This document shows, one piece after another, positions 31,864-37,692 of a stretch of DNA of 37,692 nucleotides. The first letter of the stretch is position 1, and every line of letters starts with the position of its first letter. The notes under the pieces were generated by a model. That model was given only the letters and a program-made list of their open reading frames with translations, searched no databases and had not been told where the DNA came from. The position numbers and the translations under genes were made by a program. Source of the DNA: Archaeoglobaceae archaeon. GTDB lineage: Archaea; Halobacteriota; Archaeoglobi; Archaeoglobales; Archaeoglobaceae. Location: assembly GCA_025058735.1 (NCBI GenBank), contig JANXDX010000002.1:1-37692 (forward strand), in the 5' to 3' direction.

Positions 31864-32750
31864 TTTGGAACCTCTACCTTCTTCAAAACATCCATCACAA
31901 CTTCTTCACCTTTCAAATCAATCTCGTACTCAGGTTTCAAAATTATCCTGTGAGATAAAACAAAGTTTGCAAGGTACTTAACGTCGTCTGGTAAAACGTA
32001 ACTCCTACCTCTAAGAAATGCGAGAGATTTAGATGCTAGTAGTAGATGTTCCATAGCTCTAGGACTTGCTCCAAGCAAAACTCTCTCGTCTAGCCTTGTT
32101 TCATAACATATCCTATGTATGTAATTCAAAATCTTTTCAGAAACAGTAACTTTTACTTCTTTAAAATCAAAATCAACTTTTTCAACTTCTTCAAATTCTT
32201 TCAAAGATTTCCTCCTCAAGAACTCGATCTCCTTAAATGGATCGAGGTACTCCAACTTTATCCTAAGCATGAACCTATCTATCTGCGCCTCCGGTAGCTT
32301 GTAAACTCCCTCAGTTTCAACTGGGTTCATTGTTGCAAGGACGATGAAAGGTTCTGGAAGTTTATAAGTAATACCTTCAACGGTAACTTGTCTTTCCTGC
32401 ATAGCTTCGAGAAGAGCAGATTGAGTTTTTGGCATAGCTCTGTTTATTTCATCTGCAAGTACAACGTTTGCAAATATTGGACCTTTTTTGAACTTGAAAT
32501 CGGAAACTCTTTGATCGAAGTAGTAAGTTCCAATTATATCAGCTGGCATCAGATCTGGAGTAAGCTGGATCCTTGAAAATTCCAAACCAAGAGCCTTTGC
32601 AAAAGATTTAGCAATAGTAGTCTTTGCAATTCCAGGAACTCCTTCAAGCAGTACATGTCCCCTTGAAAGCAAAGCTACAGCTAGCAGTTCTACAACTTCT
32701 TCATAACCAACAACAGCTTTACTTATTTCTTTTTTCAACTTCTCCAGCAT
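31860..32750 (-). CDS. MoxR-family AAA+ ATPase
   Basis: A 296-residue MoxR ATPase. Seen: GVPGIAKTT at residues 37-45 (Walker A; MoxR proteins have GxPGxAKT), LTPDLMPADIIG at 63-74, VVLADEINRA at 96-105 (Walker B), ALLEAMQERQVT at 112-123, VLATMNPVETEGVYKLPEAQ in pieces (sensor 1 and following loop) and DRFMLRI (arginine finger area). It acts as a chaperone-like ATPase with DUF58/vWA partners. The start ATG is preceded by GAGGATG and lies 32 bp inside the end of the DUF4350 gene, an extended overlap typical of strong coupling. Confidence 0.95.
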   Translation of the reverse strand: MLEKLKKEISKAVVGYEEVVELLAVALLSRGHVLLEGVPGIAKTTIAKSFAKALGLEFSRIQLTPDLMPADIIGTYYFDQRVSDFKFKKGPIFANVVLADEINRAMPKTQSALLEAMQERQVTVEGITYKLPEPFIVLATMNPVETEGVYKLPEAQIDRFMLRIKLEYLDPFKEIEFLRRKSLKEFEEVEKVDFDFKEVKVTVSEKILNYIHRICYETRLDERVLLGASPRAMEHLLLASKSLAFLRGRSYVLPDDVKYLANFVLSHRIILKPEYEIDLKGEEVVMDVLKKVEVPK

Positions 32751-33693
32751 AATTCATCCTCCTGAGCATCTCTTCAAGCTTTTCCTTTTCAAGTGGAAGA
32801 TCTTCGAGAGATAACTTGGAGGGAAAGATTTTTTCAAAAAACCTCAAAATTTTTGTGAGGCTAGATAGATAAGGAGATAAGAGGGAAAATGCTGCAACAA
32901 ACAGCAAAACTAAAAAAGCCGAATCTCTGTTTAGATCTCTTTGTATGTAAACAGTTGCAACTGAGTAGGGATTCAAATCAGCTCTGTGAGCTTCATCGAA
33001 GTAGAAAGTTCCGCTTCCAAGTAGATCGATCAGGTTCAATGCAAATTGTCTGTTTTGATCTATCATTTCGTTCATCAAAGAGCTAGGATCTGAAAAGAGG
33101 ATGATCTTTCCATTTCCATAATCTAGCTCCGCAAGTATTGTATAAGATCTCATTTCTTCAACGAAGGAAGCTTTGCTAGTTTTTACATCTCCTTCAACGC
33201 CAAGGATCGCTGAGGGTACGTTGAGTTTAATTTTCTCCAAACCTCTTGAAATCTCTCCATCGATCCTTACAACAAAAGGAAAATTTTCGTTTTTATCGTA
33301 AAATATGTCTCTAATTTTTCCAGAAAACCTTGCCTTAACACCTAATTTTTCTAGTAAAGAATTAGAAAGTCCTGAATCGTCTGCAATAAAAACAGTTCCT
33401 CCTTTTTCTAAGAAAGCCTTGATCTCTTCAACTTCAGCTAAAGAGAAATCCAAGTTCGGAGATACTATGAGCAGAACTCCCTCCTTTTCACTTAGCTTAA
33501 TTGAGTTGTATGGGTACAGAATTGGAACAACTTTTCTCTTTTCTAAGCAAAGTTTTGCAAATTCAGATAACCCATTCCAATCTGTATTGAAGATGCTGAG
33601 ATCTGCTGAACTTTTTATTAAAGGGATGGCTATGGGTAAAATTAAGAGGGCTGTACCGAATAGGATCATGAAAGCGTAGACGGTTGGGTTCAT
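32719..33693 (-). CDS. DUF4350-type membrane protein
   Basis: A 324-residue protein with one N-terminal membrane helix (VYAFMILFGTALLILPIAIP), an extracytoplasmic alpha/beta domain and a C-terminal helix (SAFLVLLFVAAFSLLSPYL). The middle shows VLLIVSPNLDFSLAEVEEIK, FLEKGGTVFIADDSGLSNSL, KIILFSDPSSLMN and FYFDEAHR, the DUF4350 / GldG-like pattern. Such proteins accompany MoxR, DUF58 and DUF4129 proteins in bacteria and archaea. It is co-translated after the gene at 33690 (ATGA). Substrate or client unknown. Confidence 0.83.
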   Translation of the reverse strand: MNPTVYAFMILFGTALLILPIAIPLIKSSADLSIFNTDWNGLSEFAKLCLEKRKVVPILYPYNSIKLSEKEGVLLIVSPNLDFSLAEVEEIKAFLEKGGTVFIADDSGLSNSLLEKLGVKARFSGKIRDIFYDKNENFPFVVRIDGEISRGLEKIKLNVPSAILGVEGDVKTSKASFVEEMRSYTILAELDYGNGKIILFSDPSSLMNEMIDQNRQFALNLIDLLGSGTFYFDEAHRADLNPYSVATVYIQRDLNRDSAFLVLLFVAAFSLLSPYLSSLTKILRFFEKIFPSKLSLEDLPLEKEKLEEMLRRMNYAGEVEKRNK

Positions 33694-35363
33694 GAAAGAA
33701 ATTCTTTTGCAAGCTTAAAGAATTTTTCCAGCTCAGCTTCAGTTAAAGTTTCAAGTGCATAAGCAGATCTTTCATGGATCTCCGTTATCTCCTTCAGCTT
33801 TTCTGCAAATCTTTCTCCTTTAAGTTCAGCCAGAAGTTCTCTAGGAGTAAGGCTTTTAGATAAGTTGTAATTTGAAACAAGTTTCTTGAAGATCTCTGAA
33901 TAAACTTCGCTGACATCTCTAATCTCTTTCTTATCATTCAAATCTTTTTTCTCTTCCAACTCTTCCTCCTTCACTTCAACTTCTTCAATTTTTTCATATT
34001 TCTTTTTAAATATACTATTTTTTATTTTTTTTGTAAAATAAATTAAAGTTAGCATAGCTAGAGGTAAAACTATGAAAGGAACAAAGTTGAATCCTTCAAC
34101 GTAAACAGTTATTTCGTTGGATTTCGAAGCTTTTCTTAAATGATCTCCTTCGAAGTAAGCGTAGATCTTGTAAGTTCCAGGTTTCAAGTTCAAGGAGAAA
34201 TTTTTATTTCTTCCATAAAAATTTAATTCTTTTATATTATTTATGAAAACATCTATTTTTAAATCCTCACTTGCCTCAACGTAGATTTCAACTTTTTCCC
34301 ATTCAAAAAATCTTTCCTTCTCAGTTATTATCTTTATCCAAGTTGGATAGCGAGAAAAATGAACAGTTGTATTTGCAAAAGCTTTTTCATGTGTCTCATT
34401 TCCTTCGTAAAAAACAAAGATCGGAACAGAGCATTCGTAATCTCTTCTAATGCTAAAACTGAAATAACCTTCTCTCGACTCTAACTCAAAATCGTTGACT
34501 CTTATCGAAACACTCAAAGCTTCGCCGTAGTGATCGAAGATGAAACCTTCAACTCTAGCAAATTTACCAACGAACGCGGAGTAAGCTTTTAAGTGTATGT
34601 AAACTGGTATCTTTTCAACGAAGATCTTTACAACGTTGGACCTTAATATCTCACCACCCCTCGATCCTTCAGCGTATACTACGTGCTCTCCGTACGTTGA
34701 GAAAGTGTAGCTCATGTTCCTAGCTTCAAAGACCTTCTCATCTATGAAGAGTCTTAAAGGTTTGACGTTCTTAGCATAGATCCATATCCAAACTTCTTCA
34801 AAAAGGTAAACTTCTGTCTTCGAAACAAAAACCCAGATCCCTTCATCAAGTTCAAAGCCTTCATCAATGTACTCTTCGTAGAGATTCAAAGTTGATTCGA
34901 GTTTAGCTAAAGCTTCTCTAAGATCTGATGTGTTGAAAAAGAGTGGAGTAGTTCCGTTGTAGTAAACTATTTTCTCTATCTCATCTACCAAAAATTTCAT
35001 CTCAGATAAGCTCTTCTTCATCCTGAAAATGCTCGATCTCTCAGATCTTAGAACATCGTTTGCTTTGCAGAGATCTTCAAGTTCAACTGCAAAAGATAGA
35101 AAAGGGTCTATTGCCAAAGTTGCGTTTGTACTTATCCCCTTTGCTCCGTAAAAACCTATTTCAGCTTTAACTGTCTCAAGTTCCTTCGAAAAAGATCTGC
35201 AGCTTTCTCCTTTACTAGCTTTGATGATCTCTTCAGAAAACTTTTCTATGAAGCTGGAGTAGAAATCGTAGATCCACTGATCGCTTTCAAAAGTTTCCGA
35301 GTACTTGACGTGACTAGCTTCTGCAGAAAAAATAATTATCAACAATACAAACAACTTCTTCAC
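33690..35363 (-). CDS. Exported protein with Ig-like ectodomain and DUF4129-like C-terminal
   Basis: A 557-residue membrane protein leading the MoxR/DUF58 operon. It has a signal peptide (MKKLFVLLIIIFSAEA), a ~150-residue helical part (LEDLCKANDVLRSERSSIFR), several beta-sandwich segments (IWIYAKNVKPLRLFID, VYIHLKAYSAFVG, WEKVEIYVEASEDLKI) and one membrane helix (FVPFIVLPLAMLTLIYF, ~residues 435-455). An acidic, Lys/Glu-rich cytoplasmic stretch follows. The last ~75 residues (LSKSLTPRELLAEL ... HERSAYALETLTEAELEKF) resemble the DUF4129 tail found in transglutaminase-like partners of MoxR. GTG at 35363 is the start. Domain naming beyond the tail is tentative. Confidence 0.75.
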   Translation of the reverse strand: MKKLFVLLIIIFSAEASHVKYSETFESDQWIYDFYSSFIEKFSEEIIKASKGESCRSFSKELETVKAEIGFYGAKGISTNATLAIDPFLSFAVELEDLCKANDVLRSERSSIFRMKKSLSEMKFLVDEIEKIVYYNGTTPLFFNTSDLREALAKLESTLNLYEEYIDEGFELDEGIWVFVSKTEVYLFEEVWIWIYAKNVKPLRLFIDEKVFEARNMSYTFSTYGEHVVYAEGSRGGEILRSNVVKIFVEKIPVYIHLKAYSAFVGKFARVEGFIFDHYGEALSVSIRVNDFELESREGYFSFSIRRDYECSVPIFVFYEGNETHEKAFANTTVHFSRYPTWIKIITEKERFFEWEKVEIYVEASEDLKIDVFINNIKELNFYGRNKNFSLNLKPGTYKIYAYFEGDHLRKASKSNEITVYVEGFNFVPFIVLPLAMLTLIYFTKKIKNSIFKKKYEKIEEVEVKEEELEEKKDLNDKKEIRDVSEVYSEIFKKLVSNYNLSKSLTPRELLAELKGERFAEKLKEITEIHERSAYALETLTEAELEKFFKLAKEFLS

Positions 35364-35400
35364 GTGTGAAGTTTTTATATAGCATTAAAGATTTTCGGTC
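35364..35400. promoter_or_regulatory. Shared divergent promoter of the two envelope operons
   Basis: Only 37 bp separate the GTG of the leftward MoxR/DUF58 operon and the ATG of the rightward DUF1616 operon. TTTTTATATAG (~35371-35381) is a TATA-like box ~25 nt before the ATG at 35401. On the other strand TCTTTAATGC (~35383-35392) is about the same distance from the GTG. Both messages would be leaderless, and the boxes nearly touch, so the two operons probably share control. Confidence 0.5.
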
Positions 35401-36075
35401 ATGAAACTAGCAGGGATCTTGCTCATGATCTTAGGCTCAGCAATAGCTCTGATTGGATTTTTCAATTCAAAGGAGACAATTTTAAACGTTGGAGTCTGCG
35501 GAACTTTCATTGGAGCAGTTCTCTTCTCTTTTTCTCAGCAAAAAAATTCCAAGTTTATAGAATCTTACCACGAAAACCTAAGAAATCTCTCAAAGTTTTT
35601 AGAATTAAAGAAATCGATATACATCCCCAGAAACAAACATCTTCCAGATGGGGCAGTTTTTTTAGCTCTGATGGAGGATTTTGAGATCGATCTTGCAAAG
35701 ATGGATTACGAGAGGATCGTAATCTCTGGAAGAGAGAGGGAAGCTGGAATGTTGTTAAAAGTTCCAGGTAGCGAGATCTTGAGGGAAGTTGAAGAGATCT
35801 CATTCGAATCTGTAGCATCTGCTTTAAGGTACATGGGCTTGATCAGATCTTCTAAGATCGTTTCAAGTGGAGAAGATGTGAGGATTCTTGTAGAAGGTGT
35901 TGCGGTAGATTTCTGTGAGGAGTACTGCAAAGTTCTAGCTTGTCCAATTTGTTCAAACCTTATCTTTTCTTTTGCAAACGAAAGCAACGAGTTGATAGAA
36001 GTTGAAAAGTTTGAAGTTGGAGAAAAAATAGAGATACATGCGAGAAAAATAGGAGGAGTTGAGAGATGGGTTTGA
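35401..36075 (+). CDS. Membrane-anchored protein of unknown function (possibly DUF7982-like)
   Basis: A 224-residue protein with two N-terminal membrane helices (LAGILLMILGSAIALIGFF and NVGVCGTFIGAVLFSF), a helical linker (FIESYHENLRNLSKFLEL) and a soluble domain: HLPDGAVFLALMEDFEID, then VPGSEILREVEEISFES, ALRYMGLIRSSKI and VRILVEGVAVDFC with CEEYCKVLACPICSNLIF, a cysteine cluster (C-x3-C-x4-C-x2-C). Haloarchaeal proteins of similar plan neighbour DUF1616 genes; this relation is from memory and unsure. It heads a three-gene rightward operon, overlapping the next gene by 10 bp. Confidence 0.7.
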   Translation: MKLAGILLMILGSAIALIGFFNSKETILNVGVCGTFIGAVLFSFSQQKNSKFIESYHENLRNLSKFLELKKSIYIPRNKHLPDGAVFLALMEDFEIDLAKMDYERIVISGREREAGMLLKVPGSEILREVEEISFESVASALRYMGLIRSSKIVSSGEDVRILVEGVAVDFCEEYCKVLACPICSNLIFSFANESNELIEVEKFEVGEKIEIHARKIGGVERWV

Positions 36076-36305
36076 GAGAGATACTGATCTTATCTTTTTC
36101 AGCATGGGCAGTTTTTAGCTGTTTGATCACAAGTTCTTTTGAAATATTTTTATCTCTACTTCTAATAGGATCCCTTGTAATATACGAGCTCAGCAGGTAC
36201 TACATTCCAAGGAAAGTTAAAGTTCTACTGAACCAAGTTGTTTATGTAATGCTCTTCACATTTGCTCTGATAGTTTTAAAGAAAGCGATGGAGGTTCTTA
36301 GATGA
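36066..36305 (+). CDS. Small membrane protein
   Basis: A 79-residue protein made of about three hydrophobic segments: ILILSFSAWAVFSCLITSS, IFLSLLLIGSLVIYELS and a last VVYVMLFTFALIVLKKAM. Basic residues between (RYYIPRKVKVLL) lie on one side. It overlaps both neighbours (10 bp with the previous, ATGA with the DUF1616 gene), so it is co-translated and likely part of the same complex. No family recognised. Confidence 0.75.
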   Translation: MGLREILILSFSAWAVFSCLITSSFEIFLSLLLIGSLVIYELSRYYIPRKVKVLLNQVVYVMLFTFALIVLKKAMEVLR

Positions 36306-37246
36306 AAGATTGGGATCTGATTACAGTTTTAGCGATTTCAATCTCTTTTACAGCTCTAATATCTGTACTAGAAGATCAGCTGAGGATTTTTCTTGGAATC
36401 TTTTTCATCCTTTTTTTGCCAGGCTACTCCATTACATCTTTTCTCTTTCCAGAAAAAAGTATAGACAACATCGAAAGAATTGCACTTTCTTTTGGTTTGA
36501 GCATTGCAGTAGTTCCTCTCTTAGGTTTGATCTTGAACTACACACCTTTCGGAATAAACTTGATCTCTATCCTCATCAGCGTTTCAGCTATCAACGTTAT
36601 CTTTTCAATTCTTGCAATTTTTAGGAGGAAGAGGAGCTTTGATCCATTTAGGCCAGAAATTAAAAAGTTAGATCTTGGAAAGAGTAAAGTTGAGAAAGTT
36701 TTAACAGCAATTCTTCTGATCTCAATTGTATTCTCGATCTCAGCGCTGATTTACATTATAAGCAATCCAAAGCAACCTGAGAAGTTCACAGAATTCTACA
36801 TACTTGGAGAAAAAGGGAAAGCATCAGATTATCCAACGAAGCTTTTTGTCAAGCAAAAAGCCTCTGTGATCGTTGGAATAGTGAACCACGAGCAAAGATC
36901 TGTGAACTACACAGTTGAAGTATGGTTAGCAAGGATGAGCTTTGAAGATGGTAGAATTTTGATCAAAGATCTCTTCCTCCTCGACAGCTTCAACGTTACA
37001 CTTGAGCACAAGCCCTTGACAGAAAAATGGGAACCGCAGTGGGAAAAAGTTTACAACTTCTCCATAGATAGAGCTGGAAAGTACAAAGTTTTCTTCCTTC
37101 TATTCAAAGATTCGGTACCTCCTTTACCTTACGAAGCCAATAGAACTGTGAACTTTTCTGGAACAGATGCTGAAAAAAGGATATTAGATGCGATCGATGG
37201 AAAAATACAAAGCTTGATTTTAAACGTCGAGGTCGTCGAGATCTAA
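36302..37246 (+). CDS. DUF1616 domain membrane protein
   Basis: A 314-residue archaeal DUF1616 protein. The N-terminal half has four or five membrane helices with the family's markers FLGIFFILFLPGYSIT and FPEKSIDNIERIALSFGLSI, then VVPLLGLILNYTPFGI. After a basic loop (RRKRSFDP) another helix (VLTAILLISIVFSISALIYI) leads to a ~150-residue outside domain with TEFYILGEKGKASDYPTKL and VGIVNHEQRSVNYTVEVW, a typical beta-sandwich. DUF1616 proteins lie near envelope and glycosylation genes in archaea; function unproven. It is the last gene of the rightward operon. Confidence 0.88.
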   Translation: MKDWDLITVLAISISFTALISVLEDQLRIFLGIFFILFLPGYSITSFLFPEKSIDNIERIALSFGLSIAVVPLLGLILNYTPFGINLISILISVSAINVIFSILAIFRRKRSFDPFRPEIKKLDLGKSKVEKVLTAILLISIVFSISALIYIISNPKQPEKFTEFYILGEKGKASDYPTKLFVKQKASVIVGIVNHEQRSVNYTVEVWLARMSFEDGRILIKDLFLLDSFNVTLEHKPLTEKWEPQWEKVYNFSIDRAGKYKVFFLLFKDSVPPLPYEANRTVNFSGTDAEKRILDAIDGKIQSLILNVEVVEI

Positions 37247-37442
37247 TTTTTGGCTTCGATCGATTGACTGCTTTATTCTTCTACTTCTTTCAACTCTTTC
37301 TCACAGGAAATTGTAAGCTTTTTACATTCGAATAATCTTTCATTTTACAACCTAATAAACAAACAACATCATCTGTTCGAAACGCGGAACACTTGTTCTC
37401 CAAGTCTAGAAAACTTTTTAAACTTTACAACTTAGCTTCACT
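37247..37442. other. Intergenic gap after the DUF1616 gene
   Basis: About 200 bp. Pyrimidine-rich stretches (CTTTATTCTTCTACTTCTTTC near 37271-37291, in parts) follow the DUF1616 stop and may act as a T-rich terminator. At 37414-37426 CTTTTTAAACTTT is a TATA-like box ~25 nt before the GTG of the next gene. No RNA gene seen. Confidence 0.45.
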
Positions 37443-37692
37443 GTGCCATGTAATCACTTCGCAAATGAGGTGGAGTGGGCTAGAATTCCAAACGGAATTT
37501 TAAAATTGCATCCAGTCTGCTCCAACTGTGGAACTTTTAAAAACGTATCTTCAGATAGGGGAAAAAAGTTTTCTCACTTCATCAAAGCCCTTTCAAAGTT
37601 GAAGAAGAACTGCAAGGTAACTGATGTTCAGATCAGGTTGATCACGAAAGAATTAGAGAAAAATCCCGATTTCCAAGACCTTTGGTGGATAA
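37443..37692 (+). CDS. Zinc-ribbon protein, N-terminal part (runs off the window)
   Basis: An open frame of 83 codons to the window edge, starting with GTG at 37443. Seen: PCNHFANEVEWARIPNG at the start, PVCSNCGTFKNVSSDRGK (second half of a C..H / C-x2-C zinc site), FSHFIKALSKL and VTDVQIRLITKELEKN. Archaeal proteins with this CxH...CxxCG and SSDR pattern exist as uncharacterised zinc-ribbon proteins, possibly nucleic-acid binding. A TATA-like box ~25 nt upstream and no Shine-Dalgarno fit a leaderless start. The 3' part is missing. Confidence 0.75.
   Translation, partial: MPCNHFANEVEWARIPNGILKLHPVCSNCGTFKNVSSDRGKKFSHFIKALSKLKKNCKVTDVQIRLITKELEKNPDFQDLWWI

Noticed and set aside
37360-37442. 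Possible small RNA before the zinc-ribbon gene
   Set aside because: A slightly more GC-rich patch (GTTCGAAACGCGGAACAC) suggested an RNA, but no tRNA arms or C/D box pair could be built.

Overview
This window is chromosomal DNA from a euryarchaeon, most likely a thermophilic member of the Archaeoglobales or a close relative. Translation and replication genes are archaeal (aIF6, L18Ae, L31e, L39e, S19e, prefoldin alpha, small-subunit RFC, class I CCA enzyme, archaeal ProRS). CofC implies coenzyme F420. BpsA with AdoMet decarboxylase implies branched polyamines, a thermophile trait. An acyl-CoA dehydrogenase and a PGF-CTERM surface protein also fit. The DNA is AT-rich, genes are packed with ATGA-type overlaps, and many first genes have a TATA-like box about 25 nt before the start codon, suggesting leaderless mRNAs. 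The species assignment is inference.

Layout. 1-7740: a 5' fragment of moeA, an LACTB2-like metallo-beta-lactamase (MBL) protein, a PRC-barrel protein, thiI, an operon of endonuclease III, a small unknown protein and a CDIN1/TPD-type nuclease, a divergent HisA-like protein, then a phosphoesterase with a beta-CASP ribonuclease and an unknown 108-residue protein. 7807-11503: an RNA-end operon (thpR, cca, RNase Z-like), UPF0179 and a UlaG-like MBL protein. 11590-13015: the polyamine pair speD-bpsA. 13253-18962: a long leftward translation operon (CRM protein, S19e, PDCD5, L39e, L31e, aIF6, L18Ae, prefoldin alpha, FtsY, CofC) and then proS. 19093-23591: rfcS-tyw3 rightward, then DUF373 membrane protein, acyl-CoA dehydrogenase and another MBL protein leftward.

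23640-37246 is a cell-envelope region. Two large secreted proteins (CARDB repeats with an archaeosortase PGF-CTERM signal; a PGF-pre-PGF-like protein with Thr-Pro linkers) lie on one side. A MoxR-DUF58-DUF4350-DUF4129-like operon with a divergent membrane operon ending in DUF1616 lies on the other. Between them, 27368-30154 is a gene-poor, decaying island. It holds one intact gene (acylphosphatase domain fused to an 11-residue-repeat coiled coil), the wreck of a gene at 29132-29678, and a diverged 120-bp copy of part of the DUF58 gene 3.3 kb away. The window ends inside a zinc-ribbon protein gene.

The best candidates for something undescribed are the endonuclease III / 84-residue protein / CDIN1-like nuclease operon, the acylphosphatase-coiled-coil fusion, and the envelope locus with its duplicated DUF58 fragment. 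I saw no tRNA, rRNA, CRISPR array or intact transposase.
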